This document shows, piece after piece, positions 16,188-24,988 of a stretch of 39,577 nucleotides of DNA; position 1 is the stretch's first letter, and each line of letters starts with the position of its first letter. This DNA is from Halosimplex carlsbadense 2-9-1 (lineage in GTDB: Archaea; Halobacteriota; Halobacteria; Halobacteriales; Haloarculaceae), in NCBI RefSeq assembly GCF_000337455.1, contig NZ_AOIU01000028.1, positions 1,402-40,978 of the forward strand, read 5' to 3'. Both the position numbers and the translations under genes were made by a program. Under the pieces are notes generated by a model. The model saw only the letters and a program-made list of their open reading frames with translations, did no database searches and had not been told where the DNA came from.

Positions 16188-17018
16188 TCAGTCCGATTCG
16201 GCCGCCCGCGCGACCTCGCGGACCGCCTCGTGGGCCTCGCCGTTGCTCGCGACGATCCCCTCGCTGTCCCGGGTCCACGGCTCGCCCGAAAGATCCGTGA
16301 CCGTCCCGCCGGCGCGCCGGACGAGGTGGATCCCGGCCAGCGAGTCCCACGGGTCGGGCGTGTACGTCGAGAACGCCGCGTCGAGCTCGCCGCTGGCGAC
16401 GAACGACAGCGTCGCCTGCATGCTCCCGAACCGTCGGAAGTCACCCAGGTCGTCGACGACCGCCTCGGCGATGGCTCCCAGATCGTCACCGCTCCCGCGT
16501 TCGAACCGGCCGACGGGAGCGACCGCAAACGTCTCCGGGTCGGTCCGGTCGCTGACCGACAGCGCCGACCCGTTCCGGGTGGCAGAGTCGGCCCCCGCGG
16601 CGTACATGTCCTCGGTCGCCGGCAGATAGACGGCCGCCGCGGCCAGATCGCCGCCGGCCACCGCCGCGACCGCGGTCCCCCAGGTGCGCAGCCCGCGCGC
16701 GAAGTTCGCCGTCCCGTCGATGGGGTCAACGACCCACGTGTCGCCCGATTCCGGCACGTCCGACAGGATCTCCGTCTCCTCGCCGGCGGGCCCCATCGGC
16801 ACCGCCTCCTCTTCGCCCACGATCGCGTCGTTCGGGAACTCCGCGCGCAGCGTCGAGACGACCTGTCGCTGGGCGTCCCGGTCGGACTCGGTCACCAGGT
16901 CGTTCTTGTCGGCCTTCGTCTCGACGGCCAGGTCTCCGCGGAACGCCTGCCGAGCGACGGCGCCGCCCGCCCGCGCCGCCCGCTCGGCCACCGCCACGCG
17001 TCTGTGTGCGTCTGTCAC
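16188..17018 (-). CDS. Inositol monophosphatase / archaeal FBPase family protein
   Basis: A 276-residue Mg-dependent phosphatase. Metal-binding motifs are intact: VGEEEAV (Glu), WVVDPIDGTANFARGL (DxxDGT), and DPWDSLAGIHLVRRAGG near the C terminus. Members hydrolyse inositol monophosphate or fructose-1,6-bisphosphate, and the sequence does not decide between them. In a gluconeogenic haloarchaeon FBPase activity is plausible. I chose GTG at 17018 because the minus-strand TATTTT (17041-17046) is a TATA box 23-28 bases upstream; the alternative start at 17051 would place the protein N terminus across that box. Confidence 0.88.
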   Translation of the reverse strand: MTDAHRRVAVAERAARAGGAVARQAFRGDLAVETKADKNDLVTESDRDAQRQVVSTLRAEFPNDAIVGEEEAVPMGPAGEETEILSDVPESGDTWVVDPIDGTANFARGLRTWGTAVAAVAGGDLAAAAVYLPATEDMYAAGADSATRNGSALSVSDRTDPETFAVAPVGRFERGSGDDLGAIAEAVVDDLGDFRRFGSMQATLSFVASGELDAAFSTYTPDPWDSLAGIHLVRRAGGTVTDLSGEPWTRDSEGIVASNGEAHEAVREVARAAESD

Positions 17019-17088
17019 GGTCGGGTGTCCGCGCTCCGCGAAAATAGGCACTGTGATACGTCCCCTTTCGCCGTCGTCCGACCGAGCC

Positions 17089-19068
17089 TCACCGCGGCTC
17101 GAACCCGTCGAGTCCGTCCAGCACTGGGGACACGTCTTCCAGTAGCCCGTCCAGGTCCCGCACGCTCGCCTTCTCCTGGCGGTCGGGGTTCGCCAGGACT
17201 CGAACGGTCTGGGAGCCGACGGGGACGAAGCCGAGCCCGAGCGTCGCGGCCGTCGCGCGTAGCCCCAGCCCCGCGTCGGCGTCGCCGGCGGCCACCGACC
17301 TGGCGGGGCTCTCGAAGGCCCGCGCGGCGCGGTCGAATCCCGAGACCGACTCCGTGATCGCCCGCCGGTCGACCCCGCGGTCGTCGGCCAGGTCGGCCAG
17401 CGCGTTCGAGAGGTTCGTCCGCAGCCCCGACTCGGTTCCCCGGTTGACGAACGACAGGTCCCGGTCGACCAGGTCCGCGAGTCCCGTCACGCCGTCCGGG
17501 TTCCCGGCGGGGACGACCAGGCCCCATTCGCGGGACCAGCCGCCCAGGTCCGCCGCGTCCGCGACGCCCTCTTCGCCGGCGTCGAACGGGCCGGCGACGA
17601 CGGCAACGTCGGGGAGCCCCTCGCGCAACTCGCGCAGTCCGCCCCGGGAGCCCCGAGCGAGGTACCGCGGTCGCTCCAGCCGGTCGAGCGCGCGCGAGAG
17701 CGCGGGGTCGTCCTCGCCGACGCCCAGCAGCGTCGGCGGGCGCACCGCCGGCGAGAACAGGTCGACGGTCACCCGCTCCCCGGCCGAGAGGCGATTCCTG
17801 TCAGCGGGCACGTCGACGACGCCGTCGGCCGCGGTGAGCGTCGTCGTCGCGCCGCTGCCCTTGTCGACGGGGTAGACGAGCGTCTCGCCCGCCTCGTCCT
17901 CGACCAGCCCGACCGCGAGCAGGCGCCGGCGCCCCTCCTCGGTGCGCTCGGTGACCGCCATCTCCCCGTCGATTCGAGCCGTTCGCGGTTCGGGGAGCCC
18001 CGCGGACGACCGGATCGCCGGCGCGACGAACGTGCGGAAGATGGTCAGGGCAGACACCGGGTATCCGGGCAGGCCGACGTAGGCGGCGCCCTCGTCGCCT
18101 CCGGAGTCGCCGCCGATCCGACCGACGAGCATCGGCTTGCCGGGCTTGATCGCGACGCCGTGCAACAGGAGTTCGCCGCGCTCGTCGACGACGCGGTACA
18201 CCACGTCGACGGCGCTGGCGCTGGTCGACCCCGAGGTCAGCACGAGGTCGCACTCCTCGGCCGCCTCGACGAGCGTCTCCTCCATCGCGCCCATGTCGTC
18301 GCCGACGTGGGGGTAGACGACCGGTTCGCCGCCGGCCTCTTCGACGGCGGTCGCCACGGCGTAGCTGTTCACGTCGTGGATCTGGCCCGCCCGGTGGTCG
18401 AGGGCGCCGCCGGGGCGGACGAGTTCGTCGCCGGTCGAGACGATAGCGACCCGCGGCGTCGCCCGGACCACCAGATCGTCCACACCGAGCGCCGACAGCA
18501 GGCCGATCTCGCGGGGAGTCAGCTCGGTCCCGGGACCGAGCGCCCGCTCGCCCGCGGCGATGTCGGCCCCGGCGAGCATGACGTTCTCGCCGGGGGTGAC
18601 GGCCGTCTCGATGCGGACGCGACGGCCGGAGCCGTCGCTGTCGCCGTCCGGCTCGTCCCCGCCCGCGCCGCCCGCGTCGGCCGCCCCGCCGAGTTCCTCG
18701 GTGCGCTCGACGATCACGACGGCGTCGGCGCCCTCGGGCATGACAGCGCCCGTCGAGATCTCCGCCGCTTCGCCGTCGTCGAGGGCCAGATCGGGCGTCT
18801 CGCCCGCGTGGACGCTCCCGACGACTGGGAGGACCGTCGGGTCCGAATCGGTGCCGTACGTATCCGGTGCCCGCACGGCGTAGCCGTCCATCGCGGCGCG
18901 GTCGAACCCCGGCACGTCCAGCGCCGCGTCGACCCGCTCGGCGAGGACGCGCCCGCGGGCGTCTTCGAGGGCGACGCGCTCGGTCCCCGCCGACAGGTCC
19001 AGCGAGGCGACCACTTCGCGGGCGCGCTCGGGGTCGGCCAGGTCGCGGAACTCCTTGCGCTCGCTCAT
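17089..19068 (-). CDS. MoeA-type molybdopterin molybdenumtransferase with PBP-like domain
   Basis: A 659-residue protein. Residues 1 to about 410 are MoeA, which inserts molybdenum or tungsten into adenylated molybdopterin: FDRAAMDGYAVRAPD, EISTGAVMPEGADAVV, VAIVSTGDELVRPGG, and VLTSGSTSASAVDVV. A low-complexity Gly/Asp/Glu insert lies near residue 135. Residues about 430-659 form a periplasmic-binding-protein-like domain (LGVGEDDPALSRALDRL; NRGTESGLRTNLSNALADL), as in some archaeal MoeA fusions, and may sense or bind the oxyanion. Its ATG overlaps the TGA of the upstream paralogue (ATGA), so the two are coupled. Confidence 0.92.
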   Translation of the reverse strand: MSERKEFRDLADPERAREVVASLDLSAGTERVALEDARGRVLAERVDAALDVPGFDRAAMDGYAVRAPDTYGTDSDPTVLPVVGSVHAGETPDLALDDGEAAEISTGAVMPEGADAVVIVERTEELGGAADAGGAGGDEPDGDSDGSGRRVRIETAVTPGENVMLAGADIAAGERALGPGTELTPREIGLLSALGVDDLVVRATPRVAIVSTGDELVRPGGALDHRAGQIHDVNSYAVATAVEEAGGEPVVYPHVGDDMGAMEETLVEAAEECDLVLTSGSTSASAVDVVYRVVDERGELLLHGVAIKPGKPMLVGRIGGDSGGDEGAAYVGLPGYPVSALTIFRTFVAPAIRSSAGLPEPRTARIDGEMAVTERTEEGRRRLLAVGLVEDEAGETLVYPVDKGSGATTTLTAADGVVDVPADRNRLSAGERVTVDLFSPAVRPPTLLGVGEDDPALSRALDRLERPRYLARGSRGGLRELREGLPDVAVVAGPFDAGEEGVADAADLGGWSREWGLVVPAGNPDGVTGLADLVDRDLSFVNRGTESGLRTNLSNALADLADDRGVDRRAITESVSGFDRAARAFESPARSVAAGDADAGLGLRATAATLGLGFVPVGSQTVRVLANPDRQEKASVRDLDGLLEDVSPVLDGLDGFEPR

Positions 19069-20327
19069 ACGGACGCCTCCCAGCGCTCGACGGAAACCGT
19101 TTCGCCCGCCGGCAGTCCGCCGCGCTCGGCGGGGACCGTCACCCAGCCGTCCGCCCGCGCGAGCGTCGACAGCGGTTCGTCCGTCACCGCGGACGCGACC
19201 GCGGTCGTTTCGGTCCCGTCCCCGCCGCTCGCGTCGAGCGCCACCGGAACGACGGACTCGACCCCGCGTTCGCTCTCGACCGGCCCACCGAGTTTGGCCG
19301 CGACGGTCCGCGGCTCGGGCGGTTCGCGCTCGGCCAGTCGAGCCACCGCGGGAGCGACCAGTCGCGTCGTCGCGACGAACGCCGCGACGGGGTCCCCGGG
19401 GACCGAGAGGACGGGGCGTTCGCGGACGACGCTCAGCGCCGTCGTTCCCGCGGGTTCGACCGCGACGCCGTCGACCAGTACGTCGCCCAGCCCGTCGACC
19501 ACGTCGACGATCCGGTCGGACTCGCCGGCCCCGGTCCCGCCGACGGTCACCAGCAGGTCCTTCGTCAGGTCGCGCTCGACGGCGGGTCTGAGGGCGTATC
19601 GCTCCGGTTCCACCGGGTCTCGCAGCACGACCTTCCCGCCGGCCCGCTCGACGAACTCGGCGGCGGTCGTCCCATCCGTCTCGACCACCTCCCCGGGGCC
19701 TGGGTCGCCGCCGGTCAGGCTCCCGCCGACCGGAACGATCCCGACCGTCGGCCGCTGGCGGACCTCGACGCGCGTTCGCCCGACCGCGGTACAGAGCGCG
19801 GGGTCCGACGGACCGACCCGGTCGCCCGCGGTCAGGACCTCCTCCCCGTTCGCCACGTCGGCGCCGGTCGACCGGACGGCCCCACCGGGTTCGACGGGTT
19901 CGGTGACCGACAGTTCGGCGTCGTCGACGGTCGATAGGTCCGCGGCCGGAGCGTCGACCGCGTCGAGGGTGACGACGGCGTCGGCGCCCTCCGGGACCGA
20001 CCGGCCGGCGTCGACTCGGGTCCCCTCCCCGGGCGCGACGCCGGCGGCCGTCCCGTCGTCGGGGCGCTCGGCGAGCGAGAGTGCGACGGGGTCGCGCTCG
20101 GTCGCGCTCTCGACGTCGCCGGCGCGGACGGCGAAGCCGTCGCGGGCGGCCTGATCGAAGCCGGGGACGGGGCGGCGGGCGGTGACGGCCGCGACGAGCG
20201 TGCGGCCGACGGCGGTGCTGACCGGCAGCGTCTCGGTCCGGTCGACCGGGGCGACGAGTTCGTCGAGGCGCTCGCGGACTGCCGCGAGCGCGGGCGGGTC
20301 CGCCGTCGACCGGCGTGGTTCGTCCAT
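19065..20327 (-). CDS. MoeA-like protein, divergent paralogue
   Basis: A 420-residue MoeA homologue upstream of and overlapping the longer paralogue. It keeps FDQAARDGFAVRAGD (Asp of the AMDGYA motif), RSVPEGADAVVTLD, RSTGADVANGEEVL, and VGGTGAGESDRIVDVV (SGGxSxGxxD type). The STGDE block is replaced by VPVGGSLTGG, losing the usual Asp-Glu. Either it has a modified metal-insertion site or it acts as a partner in a heterodimer. The pairing may reflect separate Mo and W handling, which is inference. Minus-strand CTTATT (20351-20356) lies 24-29 bases before the ATG at 20327. Confidence 0.88.
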   Translation of the reverse strand: MDEPRRSTADPPALAAVRERLDELVAPVDRTETLPVSTAVGRTLVAAVTARRPVPGFDQAARDGFAVRAGDVESATERDPVALSLAERPDDGTAAGVAPGEGTRVDAGRSVPEGADAVVTLDAVDAPAADLSTVDDAELSVTEPVEPGGAVRSTGADVANGEEVLTAGDRVGPSDPALCTAVGRTRVEVRQRPTVGIVPVGGSLTGGDPGPGEVVETDGTTAAEFVERAGGKVVLRDPVEPERYALRPAVERDLTKDLLVTVGGTGAGESDRIVDVVDGLGDVLVDGVAVEPAGTTALSVVRERPVLSVPGDPVAAFVATTRLVAPAVARLAEREPPEPRTVAAKLGGPVESERGVESVVPVALDASGGDGTETTAVASAVTDEPLSTLARADGWVTVPAERGGLPAGETVSVERWEASV

Positions 20328-20415
20328 ACCCGGGGTTTCGGCGCCCGGCCAATAAGCGGTCGGGCGTCGCCGTTGGGGTGCGAACCGCCGTGGTCCGGCG
20401 GGTTCGACCGCGGGG

Positions 20416-20420
20416 TTTAA
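20416..20420 (+). promoter_or_regulatory. TATA box of the hsp20 gene
   Basis: TTTAA lies 26-30 bases before the ATG at 20446, in the 118-base divergent spacer shared with the moeA pair. Confidence 0.55.
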
Positions 20421-20445
20421 CGCCGTCGCATCCTTAGCCCTGCTT

Positions 20446-20799
20446 ATGTCAACGTTGCGTGATGCGCTCCGGGACCTGCCCGACGCGGTGTTCGCGGACG
20501 TGCTGGAGAGCGACGGCGCGTACCTGCTGGTGCTGGACCTACCGGGCGCGACCGAGCCGACGGTCGACGCGGCGGTCGAGGGCAGTCGCCTGCGCATCGA
20601 GGCGCGCCGCGAGAAGGACGTGCCTGCCGAGTTCGACTACGTCTCCGAGGAGCGGTCGCTGTTTCTCGACGTCGATCTGCCGCTCCCGCCGGGCGTGACC
20701 GGCGCCGGCGCTTCCGGGTCGATCGACCGGGGCGTCCTCGAACTCGAACTGCCGAAGGCGGAGGCCGCGCCGGAGACGCAGATACCTATCGACGAGTAG
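20446..20799 (+). CDS. Hsp20 / alpha-crystallin family small heat-shock protein
   Basis: A 117-residue ATP-independent chaperone. The alpha-crystallin domain runs from about residue 25 (YLLVLDLPGATEPTVDAAV) through FDYVSEERSLFLDVDLPLPP to GSIDRGVLELELPKA. The C-terminal IPI in QIPIDE is the I-x-I oligomerisation motif. The N-terminal arm is short. It is leaderless from its own TATA box and followed after eight bases by the ABC1 kinase gene, so the two are co-transcribed. Confidence 0.92.
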   Translation: MSTLRDALRDLPDAVFADVLESDGAYLLVLDLPGATEPTVDAAVEGSRLRIEARREKDVPAEFDYVSEERSLFLDVDLPLPPGVTGAGASGSIDRGVLELELPKAEAAPETQIPIDE

Positions 20800-20807
20800 C
20801 CATTCAC

Positions 20808-22466
20808 GTGAATCTACGCGCCTACTGGCGGTTCGTCGTCGTCACGTGGCAGTTCCTGCCGTTGCTGGTCGCGTACACCCGGGACCGCAACCGGTTTCTC
20901 TTCTTCGGTAGCGGCCGGTCGGTCTCGTCGGACACCCGCCGCGAGCGAGCGCGGGTCCTCCTCGACACGCTCCTGACGCTCGGGCCGACGTTCATCAAAC
21001 TCGGCCAGTTGCTCTCGACGCGGCCGGACGTGCTCCCGCCGGAGTACATCGAGGAGCTCGAAGAGCTGCAGGACCGCGTCCCGCCGGCCGACTGGGAGCG
21101 CGCCCGCGAGGTGCTGGAGGACGAAGTCGGCCCCATCGACCGGGCCTTCGACGAGTTCGACACCGAGGCCATCAGCGGGGCCAGCCTCGGTCAGGTGTAC
21201 TACGCGACGACCGAGAACGGCGAGGTCGCGGTGAAGGTGCGCCGGCCGGGAGTCAAAGACCTCATCGAGTCGGACCTGCGGGTGATCAGCTGGTCGCTCC
21301 CGATCCTGATGTACTTCATCGGCCAGGCGCGCGCGTTCTCGCTGGAGACGCTGGCCGACGAGTTCGACAAGACGATCCGCGAGGAGATGGACTACGGTCG
21401 CGAGGCGGAGATGCTCGCCGAGATCCGCGGGAACTTCGACGACGACTCGCGGATCCGGATCCCCGAGGTCGACGAGACTCGATCGACGAGTAAGGTGCTC
21501 ACGATGGAGTACGTCCCCGGGACGAAGATCACCGACATCGACGAACTGGACGACCGCCATCTCGACCGGACGGAGCTGGCCGAGACGCTACAAGAGGTGT
21601 ACCTCCAGATGATCATCGAGGACGGCGTCTTCCACGCCGACCCCCACCCGGGCAACCTCGCGGTGCAGGACGACGGGACCCTGGTGTTCTACGACTTCGG
21701 GATGAGCGGCTACGTCGATCCGTTCATCCAGGACAAGATCGTCGACTTCTACATCGCCGTCGCCGACCAGGACATCCAGGCCATCCTCGACACGCTCGTC
21801 GAGATGGGGACCCTGAGTCCCGAAGCCGACCGGAAGGTGATGGGTGACGTGCTCGAACTCGCTATCGCCGACGTCCGCGGCGAGGACATCGAGCAGTACC
21901 GCGTCCAGCAGATCGTCCAGCAGGTCGAAGACACCATCTACGACTTCCCGTTCCGCTTGCCGGCCAACCTCGCGCTGGTCCTCCGGGTCGCGACCGTCGT
22001 CGAGGGAGTCTGTGTCACCCTCGACCCCGACTTCGACTTCATCGACGTGGCCACGACCTACCTCCGTCAGCAGGGGTTCCTCGCCGACACCGCTCGCGAG
22101 TACGTCGAAGACCGCGTCGACGAGGTCCAGGAGGCCACGAAGTCGGCCATTCGCACGCCGCCGAAACTGGAGGAAGCACTCGACCAGGCGATCAACGAGG
22201 ATCTCCAGGTCGAGGTCGACATCCGGGACTCCCAGAGCCTCCTCGACCGGATCGCCAAGCGGCTGATCTACGGGATGGTGCTGGCGAGCGCCGTCTTCTC
22301 GTCGGCCGTCCTCGTCGCCTTCGGGCAGTTCGTCGCCGCCGCAGTCGCGGTCGGGTTCACGGCGATCGTGGCGGTGCTCCTGTTTCTCTCTTTCCGCGAC
22401 AGCAGTGGGATCGGGGCCCAGCCGCAGTTCACGCGCCAGAACATGCGCCAACAGGACCGCGAGTAG
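20808..22466 (+). CDS. ABC1/UbiB (AarF) family atypical kinase
   Basis: A 552-residue protein-kinase-like ATPase of the ABC1 family. Motifs: TFIKLGQLLSTRPD (KxGQ) near residue 63, SGASLGQVYYATTENGEVAVKV (the Ala/Gly-rich loop and Lys), EMDYGREAEML, HADPHPGNLAV and VFYDFGMSG. Two membrane segments lie near the C terminus (about 485-530), so it is membrane-tethered. In bacteria and eukaryotes the family supports quinone synthesis or lipid homeostasis; haloarchaea use menaquinone, and the role here is not proven. It starts at GTG eight bases after hsp20. Confidence 0.92.
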   Translation: MNLRAYWRFVVVTWQFLPLLVAYTRDRNRFLFFGSGRSVSSDTRRERARVLLDTLLTLGPTFIKLGQLLSTRPDVLPPEYIEELEELQDRVPPADWERAREVLEDEVGPIDRAFDEFDTEAISGASLGQVYYATTENGEVAVKVRRPGVKDLIESDLRVISWSLPILMYFIGQARAFSLETLADEFDKTIREEMDYGREAEMLAEIRGNFDDDSRIRIPEVDETRSTSKVLTMEYVPGTKITDIDELDDRHLDRTELAETLQEVYLQMIIEDGVFHADPHPGNLAVQDDGTLVFYDFGMSGYVDPFIQDKIVDFYIAVADQDIQAILDTLVEMGTLSPEADRKVMGDVLELAIADVRGEDIEQYRVQQIVQQVEDTIYDFPFRLPANLALVLRVATVVEGVCVTLDPDFDFIDVATTYLRQQGFLADTAREYVEDRVDEVQEATKSAIRTPPKLEEALDQAINEDLQVEVDIRDSQSLLDRIAKRLIYGMVLASAVFSSAVLVAFGQFVAAAVAVGFTAIVAVLLFLSFRDSSGIGAQPQFTRQNMRQQDRE

Positions 22467-22535
22467 TCCGAACGTGCGGGCCACCGGAGCGTCGCCTCCC
22501 GACCGCGGCCCGTTCGGACCGGCGGTATCCCGAGG

Positions 22536-22540
22536 CTTAA
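22536..22540 (+). promoter_or_regulatory. TATA-like box of the aminotransferase gene
   Basis: CTTAA lies 26-30 bases before the ATG at 22566. Confidence 0.45.
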
Positions 22541-22565
22541 CCCGCGACCGGCCCCACGACCGACC

Positions 22566-23642
22566 ATGGATATCGAGCCATTCGCGCTCGAACGCTGGCT
22601 GGCCGAGCACGAACACGGCGCGGCGGTCAACCTCGGCGACAGCGGCGTGCGGCCGCTGGACGCCGACCGCTTCGACACCGACCCCGGGACCCTGGGGTAC
22701 GTCGTGCCGACGAACGGCGACCCCGACCTGCGCGAGCGCGTCGCCGACCGCTACGACCGCGGGGCCGACGAGGTCCTGTTGACCTGCGGCACGCAGGAGG
22801 CGAACCTTCTGGCCGTCCTCGCGACGCTCGACCCGTCGAGCCACGCGGTCTGCGTGACGCCGACCTACCAGTCGCTGTACTCGCTGCCCGCGGCGGTCGC
22901 CGACGTGACGCGGGTCGAACTCGCCGCGCCCGAGTGGACGCTCGACCCGGACGCGGTCGCCGAGGCGATCGAACCGAACACCGACCTGATCGTCCTCAAC
23001 AACCCGAACAACCCGACGGGGAAGATCCACCCGGAGGAGACCGTCGAGGCGTGCTACGACCTGGCCGCCGCGGCGGACGCGTACCTCCTCGCTGACGAGG
23101 TGTACCGGCCGCTGGCCGCGCCCGACGAGCGCGTCGAGCCGGTCGCGAGCATGGGACCCCACGGGATCAGCACCTGCGGGCTCTCGAAGGGGTGGGGCCT
23201 GCCGGGGCTGCGGTTCGGCTGGCTCGCGGGGCCGCCCGAGGTCGTCTCGGCCGCCTGGGCGTGGAAGGACTACACCACCATCGCGCCGCCGGCGTTCGGC
23301 CAGCACGTCGCCCGACAGGCGCTCGACCGCGAGACCGAACTGCTGTCGGAGAACCGCGAGCACGTCCGTCGGAATCGCGACCTGCTCGGCGAGTTTGCGG
23401 CCGAGTACGGCCTCGACTGGCACCTGCCGGCGGGAGCGACGGGCTTTCTCACGGTCCCGGACGCCTTCGACTCGGGCGAGGCGTTCGCGCGGGCGCTCGT
23501 CGACGACGGTGTGGTCGTCGTCCCCGGCGAGACGTTCGGCCGGCCGGGGTACGTCCGCGTCGGGTTCGGCGCCGAGCGGGAGACACTGCGCGAGGGGCTC
23601 GACCGGATGGCGACCGTGATCGGCGGCGAGCGGGGCCCGTGA
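22566..23642 (+). CDS. PLP-dependent aminotransferase class I/II
   Basis: A 358-residue fold-type I aminotransferase. PLP-site residues are all present: NNPNNPTG (about 141-148), [10 protein letters not shown], the Schiff-base Lys in [16 protein letters not shown], and the carboxylate-binding Arg in YVRVGFG. The substrate is not evident; it resembles the group that includes aspartate and capreomycidine-type enzymes, but I cannot choose. An N-terminal motif [11 protein letters not shown] replaces the more usual start. It has its own promoter, and IF-5A follows with another. Confidence 0.88.
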   Translation: MDIEPFALERWLAEHEHGAAVNLGDSGVRPLDADRFDTDPGTLGYVVPTNGDPDLRERVADRYDRGADEVLLTCGTQEANLLAVLATLDPSSHAVCVTPTYQSLYSLPAAVADVTRVELAAPEWTLDPDAVAEAIEPNTDLIVLNNPNNPTGKIHPEETVEACYDLAAAADAYLLADEVYRPLAAPDERVEPVASMGPHGISTCGLSKGWGLPGLRFGWLAGPPEVVSAAWAWKDYTTIAPPAFGQHVARQALDRETELLSENREHVRRNRDLLGEFAAEYGLDWHLPAGATGFLTVPDAFDSGEAFARALVDDGVVVVPGETFGRPGYVRVGFGAERETLREGLDRMATVIGGERGP

Positions 23643-23706
23643 GCGATCGGGTGCTCGCGCCGCGATCGCGGGCACGGGATTTCCGGGCCGGAGACGTTCC
23701 GTACCG

Positions 23707-23712
23707 TTTATA
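23707..23712 (+). promoter_or_regulatory. TATA box of the IF-5A gene
   Basis: TTTATA lies 25-30 bases before the ATG at 23737, a textbook leaderless haloarchaeal promoter. It probably also drives the agmatinase-like gene. Confidence 0.7.
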
Positions 23713-23736
23713 CCGGTCGCTCGTTTACGGCGCGGT

Positions 23737-24114
23737 ATGGCAACGAAGCAGGTCGAGGTCCGCGATCTGGACGAAGGGAGCTACGTCATGATCGACGACG
23801 TAGCCTGCACGATCAACGCCTACAGCACAGCGAAGCCCGGCAAACACGGCAGTGCGAAGGCTCGCGTCGAGGCCGAGGGCGTCTTCGACGGCAAGAAGCG
23901 AAACCTCTCCCAGCCGGTCGACGCGAAGATCCGCGTCCCGATCATCAACCGCAAGCAGGGACAGGTCGTCTCGACCTCCGGCGGCGACGAGGCGCAGGTC
24001 ATGGACCTGGAGACGTTCGACACGTTCACGCTCGCGCTCCCCGACGGGGTCTCGATGGAACCCGACGACGAGATCGAGTACCTCGAGATGGAATCCCAGC
24101 GCAAGATCGTCTGA
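23737..24114 (+). CDS. Translation initiation factor 5A (aIF5A)
   Basis: A 125-residue factor that promotes peptide-bond formation at stalling sequences. The N-terminal SH3-like domain carries the modified-lysine loop [16 protein letters not shown]; the Lys in GKHG is the site of (deoxy)hypusine. The C-terminal half is the OB fold. Length and both domains are normal. The agmatinase-like gene follows after 13 bases and deoxyhypusine synthase lies 12 kb to the right. Confidence 0.96.
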   Translation: MATKQVEVRDLDEGSYVMIDDVACTINAYSTAKPGKHGSAKARVEAEGVFDGKKRNLSQPVDAKIRVPIINRKQGQVVSTSGGDEAQVMDLETFDTFTLALPDGVSMEPDDEIEYLEMESQRKIV

Positions 24115-24127
24115 GGCCCGAATAGCG

Positions 24128-24934
24128 ATGTTACCCGGTGCGGCCGCCGCGCGGGCCGACGCAGCGTACGCGCTCGTCGGCGCACCGCTCGACGCCTCCA
24201 CCTCGTTCGAGCCCGGCGCCCGGTTCGGCCCAGACCGCGTCCGCCGCTACGCCGAAGGCTTCGACGACTACGACCGCCACACCGGCCGGTATTTCTCCGA
24301 TCTGGACGTCTACGACCACGGCGATATCGGCCCCACCGCCGACACCGAAGAGTATCTCACCTTCCTCCGCGGGACCTGTGCGGACTTCCGCGAGGAGGGG
24401 GCCGTCCCGCTGCTCGTCGGCGGGGAACACACCGTGACCGTCGCCGGCGTGCGAGCCGTCGATCCGGACGTGTTCGTCTGTCTCGACGCCCATCTCGATC
24501 TGCGAGAATCCTACGCCGGCGACCCGCTCAGCCACGCGACGGTGACTCGCCACGCCCTGGAGGTGGCCGACCGGGCCGTGATCCTCGGCGCCCGCACCGG
24601 GAGCGAGGCCGAGTGGGAACGAGCGACCGAGTCGGACGTGCGCGTCGTCGCGCCCGCCGAGGTGGCCGACTGGGAACCCGACGTCGGTGACGACGAGTCG
24701 GCGTACCTCAGCGTGGATATCGACGGGTTCGACCCGGCCTACGCGCCCGGCACGGGGACGAAGGAACCGTTCGGTATCGAGCCCCGGGAGGGCCGACGAG
24801 TGGTCCGCGAGGTCGCCCCCCAGGCGACGGGATTCGACGTGGTCGAAGTCAACGACCGCGACGACGGCCAGGCGGCGGTGCTGGCGGCGAAGCTCCTCCG
24901 GGCGTTCGTCTACGGTCACGCGGCGGATCGATAG
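24128..24934 (+). CDS. Agmatinase-like ureohydrolase
   Basis: A 268-residue arginase/agmatinase-family enzyme with the Mn-binding motifs: LLVGGEHTVTVAG (GGEH in place of GGDHS), VCLDAHLDLRESY (DAHxD), and LSVDIDGFDPAYAPGTGTKE. Agmatinase makes putrescine and urea from agmatine. In Haloferax volcanii an agmatinase-like gene is essential and clusters with aIF5A, leading to the proposal that it acts in deoxyhypusine formation where spermidine is lacking. The 13-base gap to IF-5A repeats that context. The ATG at 24128 fits the family N terminus; the frame is open upstream only as an IF-5A shadow. Confidence 0.92.
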   Translation: MLPGAAAARADAAYALVGAPLDASTSFEPGARFGPDRVRRYAEGFDDYDRHTGRYFSDLDVYDHGDIGPTADTEEYLTFLRGTCADFREEGAVPLLVGGEHTVTVAGVRAVDPDVFVCLDAHLDLRESYAGDPLSHATVTRHALEVADRAVILGARTGSEAEWERATESDVRVVAPAEVADWEPDVGDDESAYLSVDIDGFDPAYAPGTGTKEPFGIEPREGRRVVREVAPQATGFDVVEVNDRDDGQAAVLAAKLLRAFVYGHAADR

Positions 24935-24956
24935 GGGGCGGGGGGCCGCACCGACT

Positions 24957-24962
24957 GTTTTA
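24957..24962 (+). promoter_or_regulatory. TATA box of the zinc-finger/acidic-linker gene
   Basis: TTTTAC lies 27-32 bases before the ATG at 24989. Confidence 0.5.
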
Positions 24963-24988
24963 CGTCGGCCGAGATACACGGTGGGGGC

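Noticed and set aside
18160..20154. 664-residue open frame opposite the moeA pair
   Set aside because: It is a shadow of two clearly coding genes; its second half is Ser/Thr/Arg low-complexity, typical of a shifted GC-rich frame.
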